Assembly (NCBI GenBank): GCA_949751835.1
Contig: CATKHK010000166.1
Location: 1 to 36,711 of the forward strand
Length of the DNA stretch: 36,711 nt
Origin: Blepharisma japonicum
Taxonomy: Eukaryota; Ciliophora; Heterotrichea; Heterotrichida; Blepharismidae
Direction of reading: 5' to 3'
The notes below the pieces were generated by a model. It saw nothing but the letters and a program-made list of their open reading frames with translations, was not told the origin of the DNA and made no database searches. Positions 1-11,546 of this stretch are shown here, piece after piece; position 1 is the first letter of the stretch; the number at the start of each line of letters is the position of its first letter. The translations under genes were made by a program, and so were the position numbers.

Positions 1-96
1 CTTTTGCAGACCACTTACATGGAACGAGGGATTGTACGTACGAGAGTAAGCTTGTCTTACGATCTACTGAGATCCAGCCTCCTTCCTTCGATTTGT
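1..96 (+). rRNA. 3' end of large-subunit (28S-type) rRNA, truncated by window edge
   Basis: These 96 bases match the universally conserved 3' terminus of eukaryotic 25S/28S rRNA as I know it from yeast. They contain GCAGAC-ACTTA-ATGG-AACG, then CTTGT-TTACGATCT-CTGAGAT, and end in GATTTGT at 90-96. The block is GC-richer than the DNA that follows. The mature end is placed at about base 96 by homology. The rest of the gene lies upstream of the window, so only the last few percent is visible. Whether it belongs to a functional rDNA unit or is a chromosomal fragment cannot be decided here. Confidence 0.87.
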
Positions 97-420
97 CACC
101 CCCTTTATATTATTCTCTGCTGGGGTAAAAAAAATGTCTTTGCTTTGTTTAATTTCTTATGAGAATATATTTTTAGCAATTTTAAAGCAAGATTACATAG
201 TTTTAAACCTAATAATAGATTATATAATTTATAAATAATTTATTTATTTCGTAGGATATAGATAAATAAAGATAAATTTATTTAATTTTAAATTTTATAG
301 CATAGAAGATGTTTATTATAATAAATTGTCTAAGAAGCTTTGAGTTGAACAGTGCTTAATAAATAATGGGTTTTTATAATATAACTTATAATATCTACTA
401 TAATACTAAAAGATTGCTTT
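97..420. other. rRNA 3' flank, no gene seen
   Basis: This is AT-rich DNA downstream of the LSU rRNA end, presumably the 3' external transcribed spacer and flank. A pyrimidine-rich segment (97-125) and an A8 run (about 127-134) lie just after the rRNA. No open frame, tRNA or telomere-like repeat is recognisable. Confidence 0.4.
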
Positions 421-2090
421 CACAAAGCCAGAGCACTTGCGGTGATTAATTGACCAGCTTCTATTGGTAAAGTAATGTGTGAATACTCATAGTTTTTGTT
501 CTTAGGCCTGAATTAATAATATAGGCCCAATCAAACATGGTTTCTATAATATTGACTTTTTCATTAAAATCATATTCAATCTGCGCTTTATATGAAAGAT
601 TTTTTCTATTCATATGTGCAAGCAGTAACAGCAAATCTTTTAGCATCTTTGGGTTGAGATTTTGATTTTTTGGAATAATTCAACAATTTTTCCTTAATTT
701 GTTTAGCTCTAGTGAATCAGATTTTGGTCTGCAAGTTCATGGAATTCAGCACTGATAATAATCATCAATAAGCATTGCTGATATTCATGCTTTCATTTAA
801 TAAGCTTTAAGTATACAAATTGCCCGAGGATGGCGCAAGATAGCGCCATCCTCGGATACAAGCCCCCCTACAAAATTATCACCACAATTACAAAAAAGAC
901 TAACAAAATTGATACATGGTTTTCTGTTTTTAGCAAAAACATCGGCAGCCATATGGCATTTTTGCTGGGGAAGACACATCAATTCCTTCACAGAGACTTG
1001 CTAAATTGTTAATAATTTCGATGAATTCATTTAGCCTTTCTTGATTTGCAAATAATTTTTTATTCTCTGACAATAATTTCTTCAAAACGAGGTCTTAAAA
1101 CTTCTCTGTAGATATGGAGGAGGTTCTGGACCTGAATTAAGAAATTCTATTACTGCTTTTCTTCAAAAATCATTTAAACGCCTTGTGGCTGGGTGAGAAA
1201 TCCATATTTCTTCTTCCTGAATATACCCATAAATTAGTAGTGTATCCAAATGATTCTTTTAGGTCAATATCCATTGATTAGCAAGAGAATACGAAAAATT
1301 TCCAGCAAGGTTGGCAAATTACAGCGCTAGAGCAGCATGCTCTAACTTTTGCCATAATCAGTCACATCAATATCAATGGCAAATTCTCTTTTGAGAAGTC
1401 TCATAGCGAATTTATTAAGAGTATTTTTGTTTGGGAGGACTGTTCACACAGCTTCAATATGAATTTTTTCTGGCTTGTCGTGAATCAGCTGATCTTTAAA
1501 TTTATTTGCAGAGCTGAAATTTTGATGGCGGCAATATATATCTCCAGCAAAGTGAACGAAAATTCTCTGCTTTCAAATTAAGTTTTGTCATATCTTGTTT
1601 TTCATTGTCAACTCCTGCAGCGAGCTATCTACAAAGTGTGTTACAAGGGAAATAATTTCTATAGTAGTTTTCTAAAGTTTGTGGGTCCATTTGCCTTCCT
1701 GCTATTAATAAATAAGGCTCATCAGGATTTTCATATTTTCATAATTTGCTTTAACGGACTCATTTATCAAGGTTCCATAAGATTTTGTGATCGTTATGTA
1801 TTTTCCTGCTACCCAATTGCTTTCTGGGTCTTTATCAGGGGTTGGTATTTTTTACTGAGCTTTCTGAAAATTGAACGAATTTGTTTATCTTAAGTGCCAA
1901 CTTCGATTTCTAAAATTTCATAAGGATCAAATACTTTTATGCCTTTTTGGGAATTGTTAATATTGACTGCTGTCACATAATAGCATACCCGAATAAGATT
2001 ATCAATAGCAAGTGGCAAAACAAAGCCATTCCAAACCTAGACGCTTTCTGATTACAAAGCTTATAAATTCATTTTTAGGCTCTTTAGGTA
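420..2090 (-). pseudogene. Decayed SEC63-like gene (J-domain remnant)
   Basis: Reading the minus strand from about 2030 down gives a hydrophobic stretch followed by a J-domain with Sec63-type signatures: KVFDPYEIL, FRKLSKKY, KYITITKSYGTLINESVKANY and KYENPDEP (about 1940-1715). Sec63 is the ER membrane J-protein that recruits BiP/Kar2 to the translocon. The copy is broken. A TAA interrupts helix II at 1890-1892. The HPD catalytic tripeptide is destroyed by His-to-Gln plus a one-base frameshift near 1838-1842. A second one-base shift falls at about 1734-1740, and further TAA/TAG codons follow. None of these disruptions is TGA, so UGA=Trp decoding does not rescue it, and none is removable as a 15-nt GT-AG intron. 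Further down (about 460-650), a segment starting MLKDLLLLLAHMNRKNLS could be the remains of the Sec63/Brl domain, but that part is weak. The J-domain call is firm; the extent of the pseudogene is approximate. Confidence 0.7.
824..855. repeat. Perfect 13-bp GC-rich inverted repeat (hairpin)
   Basis: CCGAGGATGGCGC at 824-836 is mirrored by its exact reverse complement at 843-855 around a 6-nt loop (AAGATA). It is much more GC-rich than its surroundings and sits inside the decayed SEC63-like region. It may be a small fold-back duplication created during decay, or a structured RNA element. Confidence 0.75.
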
Positions 2091-2200
2091 ATTATCAAAA
2101 ATATTTATTGGATAATTATGATGCTTTTATTATAAATAATATCACGTTTCTCTTTAGTTTGAGAGCTGATTTATTTTAATAATATATAATTAAATATAAA

Positions 2201-5200
2201 ATGAATAATTCGAACCTCTTTGAACCTCTACTTGAGAAGAATCTTAATTCATCAAATGTTTTGCCTCAATTGAAGCAAGTAACTGCATCGACGCCTAGGC
2301 TATTTACAGAAAATGGAACTGAGCCAGAGCTTTTATCCCTAAAGCAAGCAGTGATTAGCATTTCTGCCGAGTTCGAGAAAAAACTGCCTCATGCAGTCAG
2401 TCTTCCTTTCAGTGTTGAGGAGATGATTCCATTTTCAGATCAAATCCATTACCTAGTATCTACCAGGGAAGGAACAATTCTTTACCTTAATATTTCAACC
2501 CAAAGCTTCAACGACAAAAAAATTTCAGCTGGCCCTTTCTCAATAGTTGTTTTGGAAAATGAAAAAATGGCTTATTTTTCTAGAGAAAATGAAATCTTAT
2601 GCATTAGCATCCCTTCACTGGAGTTAAAACTATTTCAAAAATTTGAGGGCAAGCGTCTAATTTGTTTAAAAGATTCTTGGGATAAGAAAAGTTTAATTGC
2701 TCATTTTGATAATGAAATTACTTCAATAAGCTTTTCTGATCCAAGAGAAGCAAAATCGTTGATCGTAGGCAACTTTACCAGCATAGCTATATCAAATAAA
2801 GGCCATTTTGCTCTTATATCCTCTGAGGATCAACTAGTACTTTTGTCTTCTAAGCACGAAAAAATTGGTGAAGTAGCGATTGACCCAAAAAGCCTCAAAC
2901 TGAAATATTCACCACAACTATCAATGATCATTATTAGTTACATAACAAAAATAGTTATTTTAAATGCAGAAACTCTAGAAAATATCCAAAATATTAAAAT
3001 GTCTGAAAATGAAGTTGGAGTTTTCTCTGTGACTAATGATGAACATTTTATTTTGTTTCCAGATAATGAAGTTCTGCATTTCTATGATTTGAGGAGCTTT
3101 CAAGATAGAGAAACAGTAAATGTTGATAATTTTCAAATAAAATTTATTGCACAGAGCATGGACAACCGTTCAATTTTAATTAATGGGCCAAATAGCAAGT
3201 TTTACGTGCTGCCTTTTCCTGTCTTTGAATATCAAAAATCTAAAGATATCTTTTGAGCTGAAAGTTTGGATAGAACTAGAATGATAATCAAGCATGAAGG
3301 ATATTTCAAGACCTGGGACTTTGAAACTGATAAAACAGAGAATATTGTTGAAGTTAAGATAGGAGGCTTGGAAGTTAAAGATCCGGAAAACTTTATAGTC
3401 TGGAGCAGAAGTGAAGTTGGTTTTAGTAAAATAAATATTCCAACTAAATCAATCTCAAATGTTGTTTTAGACAAAAATTCTTATGAGATGATAAGATCCA
3501 CAGCCTTCAGCCCTGACAAAAAATTTTTTACGACTGGAACAGAAAAGAGAGTGTTTTTATGGGACTTTGAATCATTGCAAATAATTAAAGAATTCAAAGG
3601 TCATGATACCACTACATGAACAATGTGCTTTTTGACAAAATCAAATGCAATAGCAGGAATGGCTCAAAACTGTTCTATAAGGATATGGGACATTGAAACC
3701 ACGAAAGAAATTGCAGTCATCAATGAAAATACAAACACCTATAGCATGAATATAACCCATAACGAAGAAATCCTTATTTTGGTCACCATTGATTCATATA
3801 TCAATATTTGAGATTGAAGGAAGAATATTCGTCTTCATTCAATAAAAGGTATATTTCCAGCGATTGTTAAAGTCATGATAACGGAAGATGATAGATTCAT
3901 GATTGGGTATTCCCGCGATGGGAAGGTTAGATTTTTCAGCCTAGAGACCTTCAATCTAATATTTTCATATAAGTTTGAAAACATGATATGAATAGACTTT
4001 CTGCTAGGAGAAAATCATATTTTTTATATATATAAAGCTAAAACAGAAGTTCTCGGGGAAGTGACTGAAAAAACTGTGGTTGTCATCAAGGAAAACCCAC
4101 TAAAAGTTAGCAAAATCACATGTGCAGGTCCAGGAAATGAGTATGAGTATATGAAGTACGTCTCAAAGTTGCTAAAGAGTAAAGAGGTTGATTATAATCC
4201 TTTAATGGATGAATGAATAATTTTCCCTTATATGATCAATACCCTCCATCTTTATGCGTACTGCAACTATCCAAATCACTTGAAAAAGGCACTTAAAAAT
4301 GGTTCATCAATGATTAATAGTATTTTCAATAAAAATCCATTATCAATTGCAATGCTAAAAGGATTCAAAAATTGTATCAGCTCAGTCATTTTAACACTTG
4401 ATAATTATCTAGTGATTCATCCTTATTCCTTGAAGAATTTGAGTATTGACGGCTTAATCAAACTCAATCTTTCAAGTTGCAGCTCTTTAGTAACTTTCTA
4501 TGAATCAATATTTAGAAAAGATGTAAGCGAACACCTCGCCAAATTTTGCTGTACCTCTACCCAGCTTCCAGTTCAATTCTTATCAAAAAATATTTACATT
4601 GAAACTGGCAATCTTCTTAATAAAGAAGCTTTAAGAGAACAAGAAAAGCCTATTGTTTATATTTCTTCACATATTTTGCTAGACATGGCTGTTGGGTCAC
4701 AGAAATCAATTGATTTTTTATATAGTATTCATGGCTCCCCAAATCCAAGCATCATGATGACTTCCCTGATTCAAGAAATCATTCATTATAAATGAAGAAA
4801 ACTCAGCTGGGTAATGCATCTCCAAGCTCTGGTCTATATTGTGTATATGCTCTTGCTTTCTTTCTATGTTCTTTATTTCATTGAAAACGATAGCGTACTA
4901 TTCATTTTGTTTGGTGAAAGCGTGATTATATCGCTTTATGAGGCCTACCAACTCTGGGCCTCCCCACTGAGTTATATCAAGGACTTATGGAATTATGTAG
5001 ACATTGCAAGAACCATTTCCTCAATCTTATACTTTGTTATATATCTAGCTTCTTCGACTTCAACTATAAGGCACGATGTGCTCTCGTTTTTAGTCATAAT
5101 TTCTTGGATGAGAGGAATTGCTTATTTTAGAGTATTTTCAAATACACGGTATATGGTGAATCTAATTTCAGAAGTAATCAAAGACATGGCTACCTTTTTA

Positions 5201-5755
5201 ATTCTGCTGTCTTATTCAACAATTTCGTTTGCTTTTATTTTTTTGGTGTTAGATAGTAATAATCCTCAGTTTATTGATTATTTAAAAATATCTTACAGGT
5301 TTGATGTGGGAGATTTTGATACGACCGATATGAACTCTATGCAATGGATTTGCTTCTTTTTGGTTTCTATGATCAACATGATTGTTATGTTGAATTTGCT
5401 TATTGCCATTATTGGGGACACTTTTGAGAAAGTCCAAGAAAACTATCTAATTGCTGATACGCATGAGCTTTTAAATATGATAATTGAAATTGAAACAATG
5501 CTAATTAAAAACAGAAATGCTTCTGATCCTTGCTACTTCCAGATTTGTATTGAAGATAATTCTGATGAAATGAAGGGTGAAGAATCCAGATTCAGTTCAT
5601 TGAAAAAATATATTAAAGCTCTCCAAGTTGAAAACGCAAAAACTAATGAAGAAATCAGCAACGTTAAAACTCTTGTGGAGAATAATCAAAAAGAGATGAG
5701 AGAAAGCTTTGAAAAGCTTTCCCTCGCCATTTCTGCAAAGAACAAGGATGAATAA
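2201..5755 (+). CDS. WD40-repeat protein fused to a TRP/polycystin-like ion channel
   Basis: One frame of 1,184 codons, ending in TAA, once seven in-frame TGA codons are read as Trp (3254, 3617, 3809, 3815, 3989, 4214, 4793); ten other Trp are TGG. The N-terminal half (about residues 60-620) is a beta-propeller-like region with WD repeats such as IRIWDIETTKEI and VFLWDFESLQII. A linker (about 670-860) has weak ankyrin-like helices. From about residue 872 there are at least five hydrophobic helices. The last part reads as pore loop plus S6: YRFDVGDF, then MINMIVMLNLLIAIIGDTF (about 1058-1076), typical of TRP/PKD ion-transport domains. A short coiled coil ends the protein. Role inferred: a gated cation channel in the plasma or ciliary membrane, with the propeller as a cytosolic regulatory module. 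Ion selectivity cannot be read from the sequence. No intron is needed. Confidence 0.85.
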
Positions 5756-6270
5756 TAGTTTATCTTCTTAAATTAATTATTTAGTGACCTTTTTCGTTTT
5801 GCTACTTTGAGTGTGAATCAGAGCCTTTGCGCTCTTTCAGCGCCATTGTCCCTTGTCTTGAGCTTGTCATTTTTCTTAGTTTTGAAAGGTTCTACTGCAA
5901 CTTAGGAGATAATAAACTTTTACTTAATCTGTAAATTAAAAAATAAAAATTACGAATAGCAAATGCCTGATGGAAAAGAATAATTTATTGGATAAATAAC
6001 TTCTCGAAGTAAATAATTCGATTTTCGATAAATAAACTATTCAATTGGAAATCAAGCATCAGTAGTAAAAGAAATAAAAAATAAATTACTAAACACAAGA
6101 ATTTTTTCAGCATGAATTATTATCGAAATATTAAAGTCTTTTATTTTTTTGGAGCTTTTTCAGTAGCTTTAATTAAAGCTATTATTTAATTATCTATAAA
6201 TGAAGATAAAATCTATATTTAATGATTATCATATTATGAAAATATTAGCACATTAAAATTTCAATTGCAT
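5756..6270. other. Intergenic, convergent genes; GC-richer island at 5785-5905
   Basis: This lies between two convergently transcribed genes. Most of it is very AT-rich. A GC-richer island at about 5785-5905 has a minus-strand frame (stop at 5773-5775, no ATG) of about 40 codons rich in Lys/Arg, containing one TGA. It might be a gene fragment or a non-coding RNA; I cannot support either. Confidence 0.3.
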
Positions 6271-8355
6271 TTATTTACTCATAATCATTTCAAGGTTTGG
6301 TGACGTATAGATCCCTTCTGGCAGCATTTCATTTATTACATTTTGATAATGCTGTTTTATCTTGAATCTTTGCATCTTTAAAGTATCAGTCAAAAAATTT
6401 TCAGGCGTTCATGGATTTTTTTCAATATAAATTGTGCTTACCTGTTCATAAGGCAATAAAGATTTTTGTGAAGCGATTTCTGCTAAATCTAGTAAAATTG
6501 CTGTTTTCAATTCTTCTGAGCTGCAAATTTCTTCATAACTTCTATTTTCAAAACCACTGCTTGCATGAACTCAGCTTTCTTTTAAATACACTTCATCAGG
6601 AACTACAATACCAACAATACTCATCCCAGTTGGTTCAGCATGCAAATAAATTTGTTTAATAAAGCTGCTTGAATGGTAAATAGTCTCAAGCCTTTCGATT
6701 GCTATAAATTCTCCATTAGCAAGCTTAAGTATATTTATTTTTCTATCAATAATTGCTACTGCGTTTCTATCAGGTAAGATTGCAGCAATATCGCCAGTGT
6801 GCAATCAACCATATTTATCAATGACATTTGCATGCTCTTTTGAGTGACCAAGGCTATAATATCCAACAAAAATTGAGTCTCCTCTCAAGCACAATTCTCC
6901 TATCTTACCTTTATATTCTTCAAATTTGAAATCCTCTGGCAAATTTTCTTTACTTAATTTCATTTCTAATCCTGGAGATGGACCACCTACATGGCCTAAA
7001 GAATTGTCTCCTGGCATTGAGCATAAGCAAGCTATAGATCCTTCAACTAGTCCATAGCCTTCAATAATACTGCAAGATAAGATAATTCTGAGTTCTTTAA
7101 GGATTTTTGAGTTCATCGGTGCAGATCCTGTGCATAAGACCCTTATTTTGCCTCCCAAAATTCTTCTCGCAGCTCTGAGAACCAGCTTGTCCCATATTGC
7201 ATGCTTAATTGACCCGTTCTTGTCATAATTTTCGAATTTTCTTTTCAAAGCCGATCTGAGAAGAAAGCCTTTAAGATTTTTTTGCTTTGAAAACTCCTGA
7301 TTAATTAAAATGTATAGCCTGTGCATCATCCTCGGAACCGTAAGCAAGACAGTTGGCTTGAGAATTTGAAGATCCTCTGCAAACTCTGTAGAATCCCCAG
7401 AGGCAAACCCTACTTTTCCACCATTAAAAGTGATTAAATATAATAATCATCTTTCCATAAGATGAGCCATTGATATATATGAAATGTGTGTATCGCTTAT
7501 CCTATCAAATCCCAGTCCGCATGCTCTAGCACTTGCTATAGAGCAAATAATATTTTTGTGCGAAATAATCGCAGCTTTAGGGTGCCCTGTTGTTCCGCTC
7601 GTGCTACATAATGTGAAAATATCATCAGGACTCAGCTTAACCTCAACTCTATCTGGCACATTCTCTACAGAAATGCTTGACTTCGCTGAGTTTCCTTGTT
7701 TTCTTTCTTCAAGACTTGGGCATTCTAATTCTCTAAATGAAATTGTTCTTATATTAGCGTTTGCAGCGTGCTTCCTTTCTTCATTATTTAAGTCTTCAAA
7801 TTGAATTATGAGTTCAAGTGTAGGAATTTGTCCTTCTTCTTTAAGATTTAACAGTCTAGAAAAGTTGCTTGAGCTACAGCACATGTATTTCAATCCTACT
7901 TGCTTTATCATATTTGCAATAAACTCCCCTCTCTGCATATCAAAAAACCCAAAACTAGCAATTCTTTTGCTCATGCAAGCAATTTCCAGCAAAATTCATT
8001 CTTCTCTATTTTTTGACAAAATTCCTAAAATTTTCGTCCCGTTTTCGTCAGGAAATAAATTCAAGGTATCGAGACCTAAAGCGATTTTTTCAATTCTTTC
8101 ATACGCCTGCCTATATGTAATCCATTGATATTCATGCCTTCTATCAGATTTTCTGGAGCCTAAAAAAGGCCTATTCGGATAATCAGCAACTGATTGTAAG
8201 AAGCAATCATAAAGAGTTTTTTGCCCTTTTACTTCAGAAGGGACTAAGCCGTCAATAAATTCAGGATGACGGTATATCGGACTATCGAATTCTGATTCAG
8301 TTCCAGGTATTGGTGAACAATATTCATGAACAAGAGTGCCATTTCTGCCTCCCAT
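6271..8355 (-). CDS. Long-chain acyl-CoA synthetase (AMP-forming)
   Basis: 694 codons from ATG at 8353-8355 to TAA at 6271-6273, with five in-frame TGA read as Trp (7996, 7447, 6805, 6571, 6409). The enzyme activates fatty acids: fatty acid + ATP + CoA gives acyl-CoA + AMP + PPi. The AMP-binding P-loop motif STSGTTGHPKAAIISH lies at about residues 251-266. The second conserved block is G-W(TGA)-LHTGDIA followed by DRKINILKLANGEFIAIE, the long-chain synthetase version of the motif with the adenylation-domain hinge. The C-terminal region (NPWTPENFLTDTLKMQR) matches the usual subdomain that carries the catalytic Lys. Length fits the eukaryotic ACSL family (about 650-720). No transmembrane anchor is evident. 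MGGRNG at the N terminus could be myristoylated, but this is only a possibility. The upstream gene on the same strand ends 60 bp away. Confidence 0.93.
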
Positions 8356-8415
8356 TTGAAAAAGTAAAAAATATTAATTTGGTTAACAAGTTGGTTGATA
8401 TTTTAATAATTCGAA

Positions 8416-10725
8416 TTAAATCGGCCCAGATGAACTTCTAGATGGTGGCTTGGCTCCTGAAGACTCATCAATTGTATCAACTTGATTCCATTCAGGCCCA
8501 AGTCTTGGCGGTCTCGTTTTTCTTGAATAAAGCGCTTTTCAATTAACCCCTTCAAAAAACTTCATTTTTTTCATTTGAGAAGTTAATGGTCTTTTCCCGG
8601 GATTCCTGTTCATTAATTGGCTAATTAAATCTTTTGCGCTGTCAGAAATATAGCTTGGAAATGTCAACTTCGCTGATTTTATATTTTTAAATAAAACTTG
8701 TGTATCTTCATTATAATAAGGTGGCATCCCTGTGAGCATTTCATACAATAGGGATCCTAAACTATACATGTCTAATGCTTGGTTTGACGATTGCTTTTGC
8801 AATATTTCAGGAGCCATATAAGCAGGAGCCCCACAAAAAGATTTTGCTGGGTTAGCTTGGCTTACGTCTTCTTTAGCTAGTTGGAAATTAGTAAGTCTTA
8901 TATGGCCTAGAGCATCTAAATAAATCGTTTCAGGCTTCATATTCCGATAAACAACATCAAGCTTGTGGAGATAGTCTAAGGCAAGAACTGCCTCAGCAAG
9001 ATAAATCTTGGCAGATTCTTCATCGAAGTGCCTCCTCAAGTCCAAATGGTTTCTGAGGGTTCCATTTGGGCAATATTCCATCACTAAATATAAATGATTC
9101 TGAGATTGGAACGACTGGTGTAATGATAAAATAAAAGGATGCTTTGTTTTTTTAAGGATTCTATATTCAGTCATAGCAAATTTGACACCATTAATTTGTT
9201 GTAAGTGAGGCTTATTATAGACTTTCATGCAGAAAATCTTATTGCTGTCAATTTTCAATGCTTTGAAAAGTCTTCCTAAGTGTTCCACTCCAATTTCTTC
9301 TATAATGTCATATTGTTTTGTTTGAGGTGTTACTTCATTTAAAAGATCAGAAATTCCAAATTTTGGCTCAGCTGAGTCAGGCAAAACAGGTGACCCAGGC
9401 TCAATATTTGCTTTTGGGACACCAGATTCATTAATATCAGATGTTTCTCTAGTAATTGCTATGAAATGTATTGGGTTTCTTGTTGGCGAGCTGTCTTTTG
9501 TTTTTAGTCTTTGCCAGTAGTCACAGGCTTCTTTTATTCTTTTTGTCCATTGTTCACATACCTCAGGGTAATATGAGTTATATTTAAACTTCAAAGCCGC
9601 AGTTTCTATAATGAAATAATAATAACTTCTATTAAATCCTTTTGTAAAGAGATTTTTCAAGTCTCTGACTTCATCAAAAATGATGGAATATTTAGGCTCT
9701 TGGTTATCTAAAAACGATTCACGTGATTTATAGTGATATAAAAATCCTTCCTCAACGTCTAGGACCAAATAAACCAATTTATCGGTGCCAAATACAGGTT
9801 TGCTTCAATTTATGACTCCAGAAAAATTAGGCGGCATATCAGGATCTCGAACCTTTTTAATAGTATATCTCTTAAGCATTTGCTCACCCATATATTTTGG
9901 GATTTCTTCTAAAATTGCTGGCTTGTTTGCGTATTCTAATGGGATTTTGCCAACTGGATCTTCTAGAGTCATTGAAGCCCCGTGCTCAAGCAATAAAATA
10001 ACAATTGCTGTATCTCCTGATTGGCACGCCAAATGAAGCGCTGAGCCTTTATCTTTTGACATTTGATTAACATCGATGTTAGGACAAGATACTAATAACT
10101 TTGCACATTCAAAATGGCCATTTGCACATGTCAATTGTAGAGCAGTCCAGCCATCGTCAGTTTCTCTGTTTAAATTGACTCTTCAATTTAGCAATTCTCT
10201 CAATATTTCAATATTTCCATTTTTGCAGGCATGATGGATGCACCTTCACCCAGTTTTGTAAGGTTTGTTTAAGAATGTTGTAATTTCTCCCTTTGGAACA
10301 GTATAATTCATACTTGCTGTATACTGCTCAATTATTTCCCTCAACTCTTCCGGAGTTCCTAATTTTGCAATCTAAGTTACGCTTACCATTATAGCTTTTC
10401 CAATCAAATTGGCGTCTGAGTATCTTTTTCTCCCATAACTTTCTACCAATAGCTCTTGGTGATTTGTATCCAATTGCTCTCTTAAATGGACCATTTCAAG
10501 AAGCACACTCGATCCATTTTCAAGGCCATAAAACTTGCAGGACCAACCTTCAACAATCATCACTTTTACATCACACATATAAGTGTACAGTTTTAGCCTG
10601 TTCGTGTTTACTCTAACCTTTTCTTCAATTTTTGATTTCAGTTCTGTAATTGTTGCGTTTTGTTGAAGCGAAATCTTACAAAATGTGACTTGAGGGTCTT
10701 CATGTTTCCGAAGCACAATTTCCAT
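8416..10725 (-). CDS. Ubiquitin-like/ankyrin/PH/AGC-type protein with predicted inactive kinase domain
   Basis: Two exons (10725-10387 and 10371-8416) flank a 15-nt intron, gtaagcgtaacttag (10372-10386). The product is 764 aa with at least four TGA-encoded Trp. Domains in order: a ubiquitin-like fold (1-80); ankyrin repeats (about 150-290, e.g. GSALHLACQSGDTAIVILLL); a PH domain (about 305-400, ending EQWTKRIKEAC); an AGC-family kinase domain (about 467-720); and an AGC-like tail (FFEGVNWKALYSRKTRPP). The VAIK-type Lys (MKVY, about 496) and the APE motif remain. The glycine loop is degenerate (GVEHLG). The catalytic YRD is YRN (about 590), the metal-binding Asn of KPEN is Thr (about 595) and DFG is NFQ (about 608). 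Losing all three should abolish phosphotransfer, so I infer a pseudokinase scaffold of Akt-like layout that binds membrane lipid through its PH domain. Partners are unknown. Confidence 0.88.
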
Positions 10726-11546
10726 TTTGATTTCACCGAAACTAATTTATCTTAAAATTTATAGATTAGCATAAAAGCTTAAAATCAAATTCTAAGCTAT
10801 AGTCGCTTTATTAAAATTATTTAAGATTCATTGATAGTTTTATAAGTAAATTTAGCCTTATATATAAGTTTACATCTGATTGGAGAAGATTTGATTAATT
10901 TGAAGTATGAGTATTAAAAGGATTATATAATCATAAAATATCTATTCTGCTAATAATAATCTTATTGGAAATTGCTTATTTATTCATAAGATTAGAATTT
11001 TCTAATTAAAAGTATTATTCGTTTCAATATGCAAAATTTGAATTTGTTGGAGTAAATTATCTGCCATTTTATCAACTAATCACAGAGTTTGTCTCATAGA
11101 ATTAGAAAAAGAGAGCAATTCTCAATAAACTTTTGCTCAAAATCCTTTATTAAATTGCAAAATTGTTTTTCCTATTTTATAAATTAATATTCATTTGAAA
11201 ATTATTTTAACAATAAGTACAAGATTCTGATTCTCCATAGGCATTAAATCTTCTTTCTCCATGGAAGATAGACAAGAAATTATTTTTTCACCTGACTTTA
11301 ATATTTTTTATCCATTAAATTTTAAAGGCTTATGAGCATTCTATGAAAAGACTTTGAGTATTATAGCTGCTAAAACAGAGTAATATAATCGCTTTTAATT
11401 TTCTCAATTCATTTTTCATTTTTAATATTTGCCACTCTTCTCAAATCAATAAAATATCCAATAATTATTACTGCTCTCAACTTCAACTTAATAATTTTTT
11501 CCAAATCTTAATTTCTTCCATACTTAATCTTAATCAGCCTATAAAT
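10726..11546. other. Divergent intergenic region, no supported gene
   Basis: This separates the divergent pseudokinase and RING-CH/FHA genes, so it should hold both promoters. It is AT-rich throughout. One + strand frame with TGA=Trp stays open from about 11183 to 11380 and contains an ATG at 11261, but it has no recognisable domain and could be chance. No RNA gene is seen. Confidence 0.35.

Noticed and set aside
797-1012. Two overlapping opposite-strand frames of about 60 aa around the hairpin
   Set aside because: They arise because the inverted repeat reads similarly on both strands, and they lie within the decayed SEC63-like region.
1585-1893. 102-aa + strand frame
   Set aside because: It is antisense to the J-domain remnant, which has clear family signatures on the other strand.
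3232-4231. Apparent split of the WD40-channel into several short genes or a pseudogene
   Set aside because: All segments share one frame and every interruption is TGA at a plausible Trp position, so it is a single intact gene under UGA=Trp.
7484-8128. Open frames on the + strand opposite the acyl-CoA synthetase
   Set aside because: They are antisense shadows of a strongly conserved enzyme and show no domain of their own.
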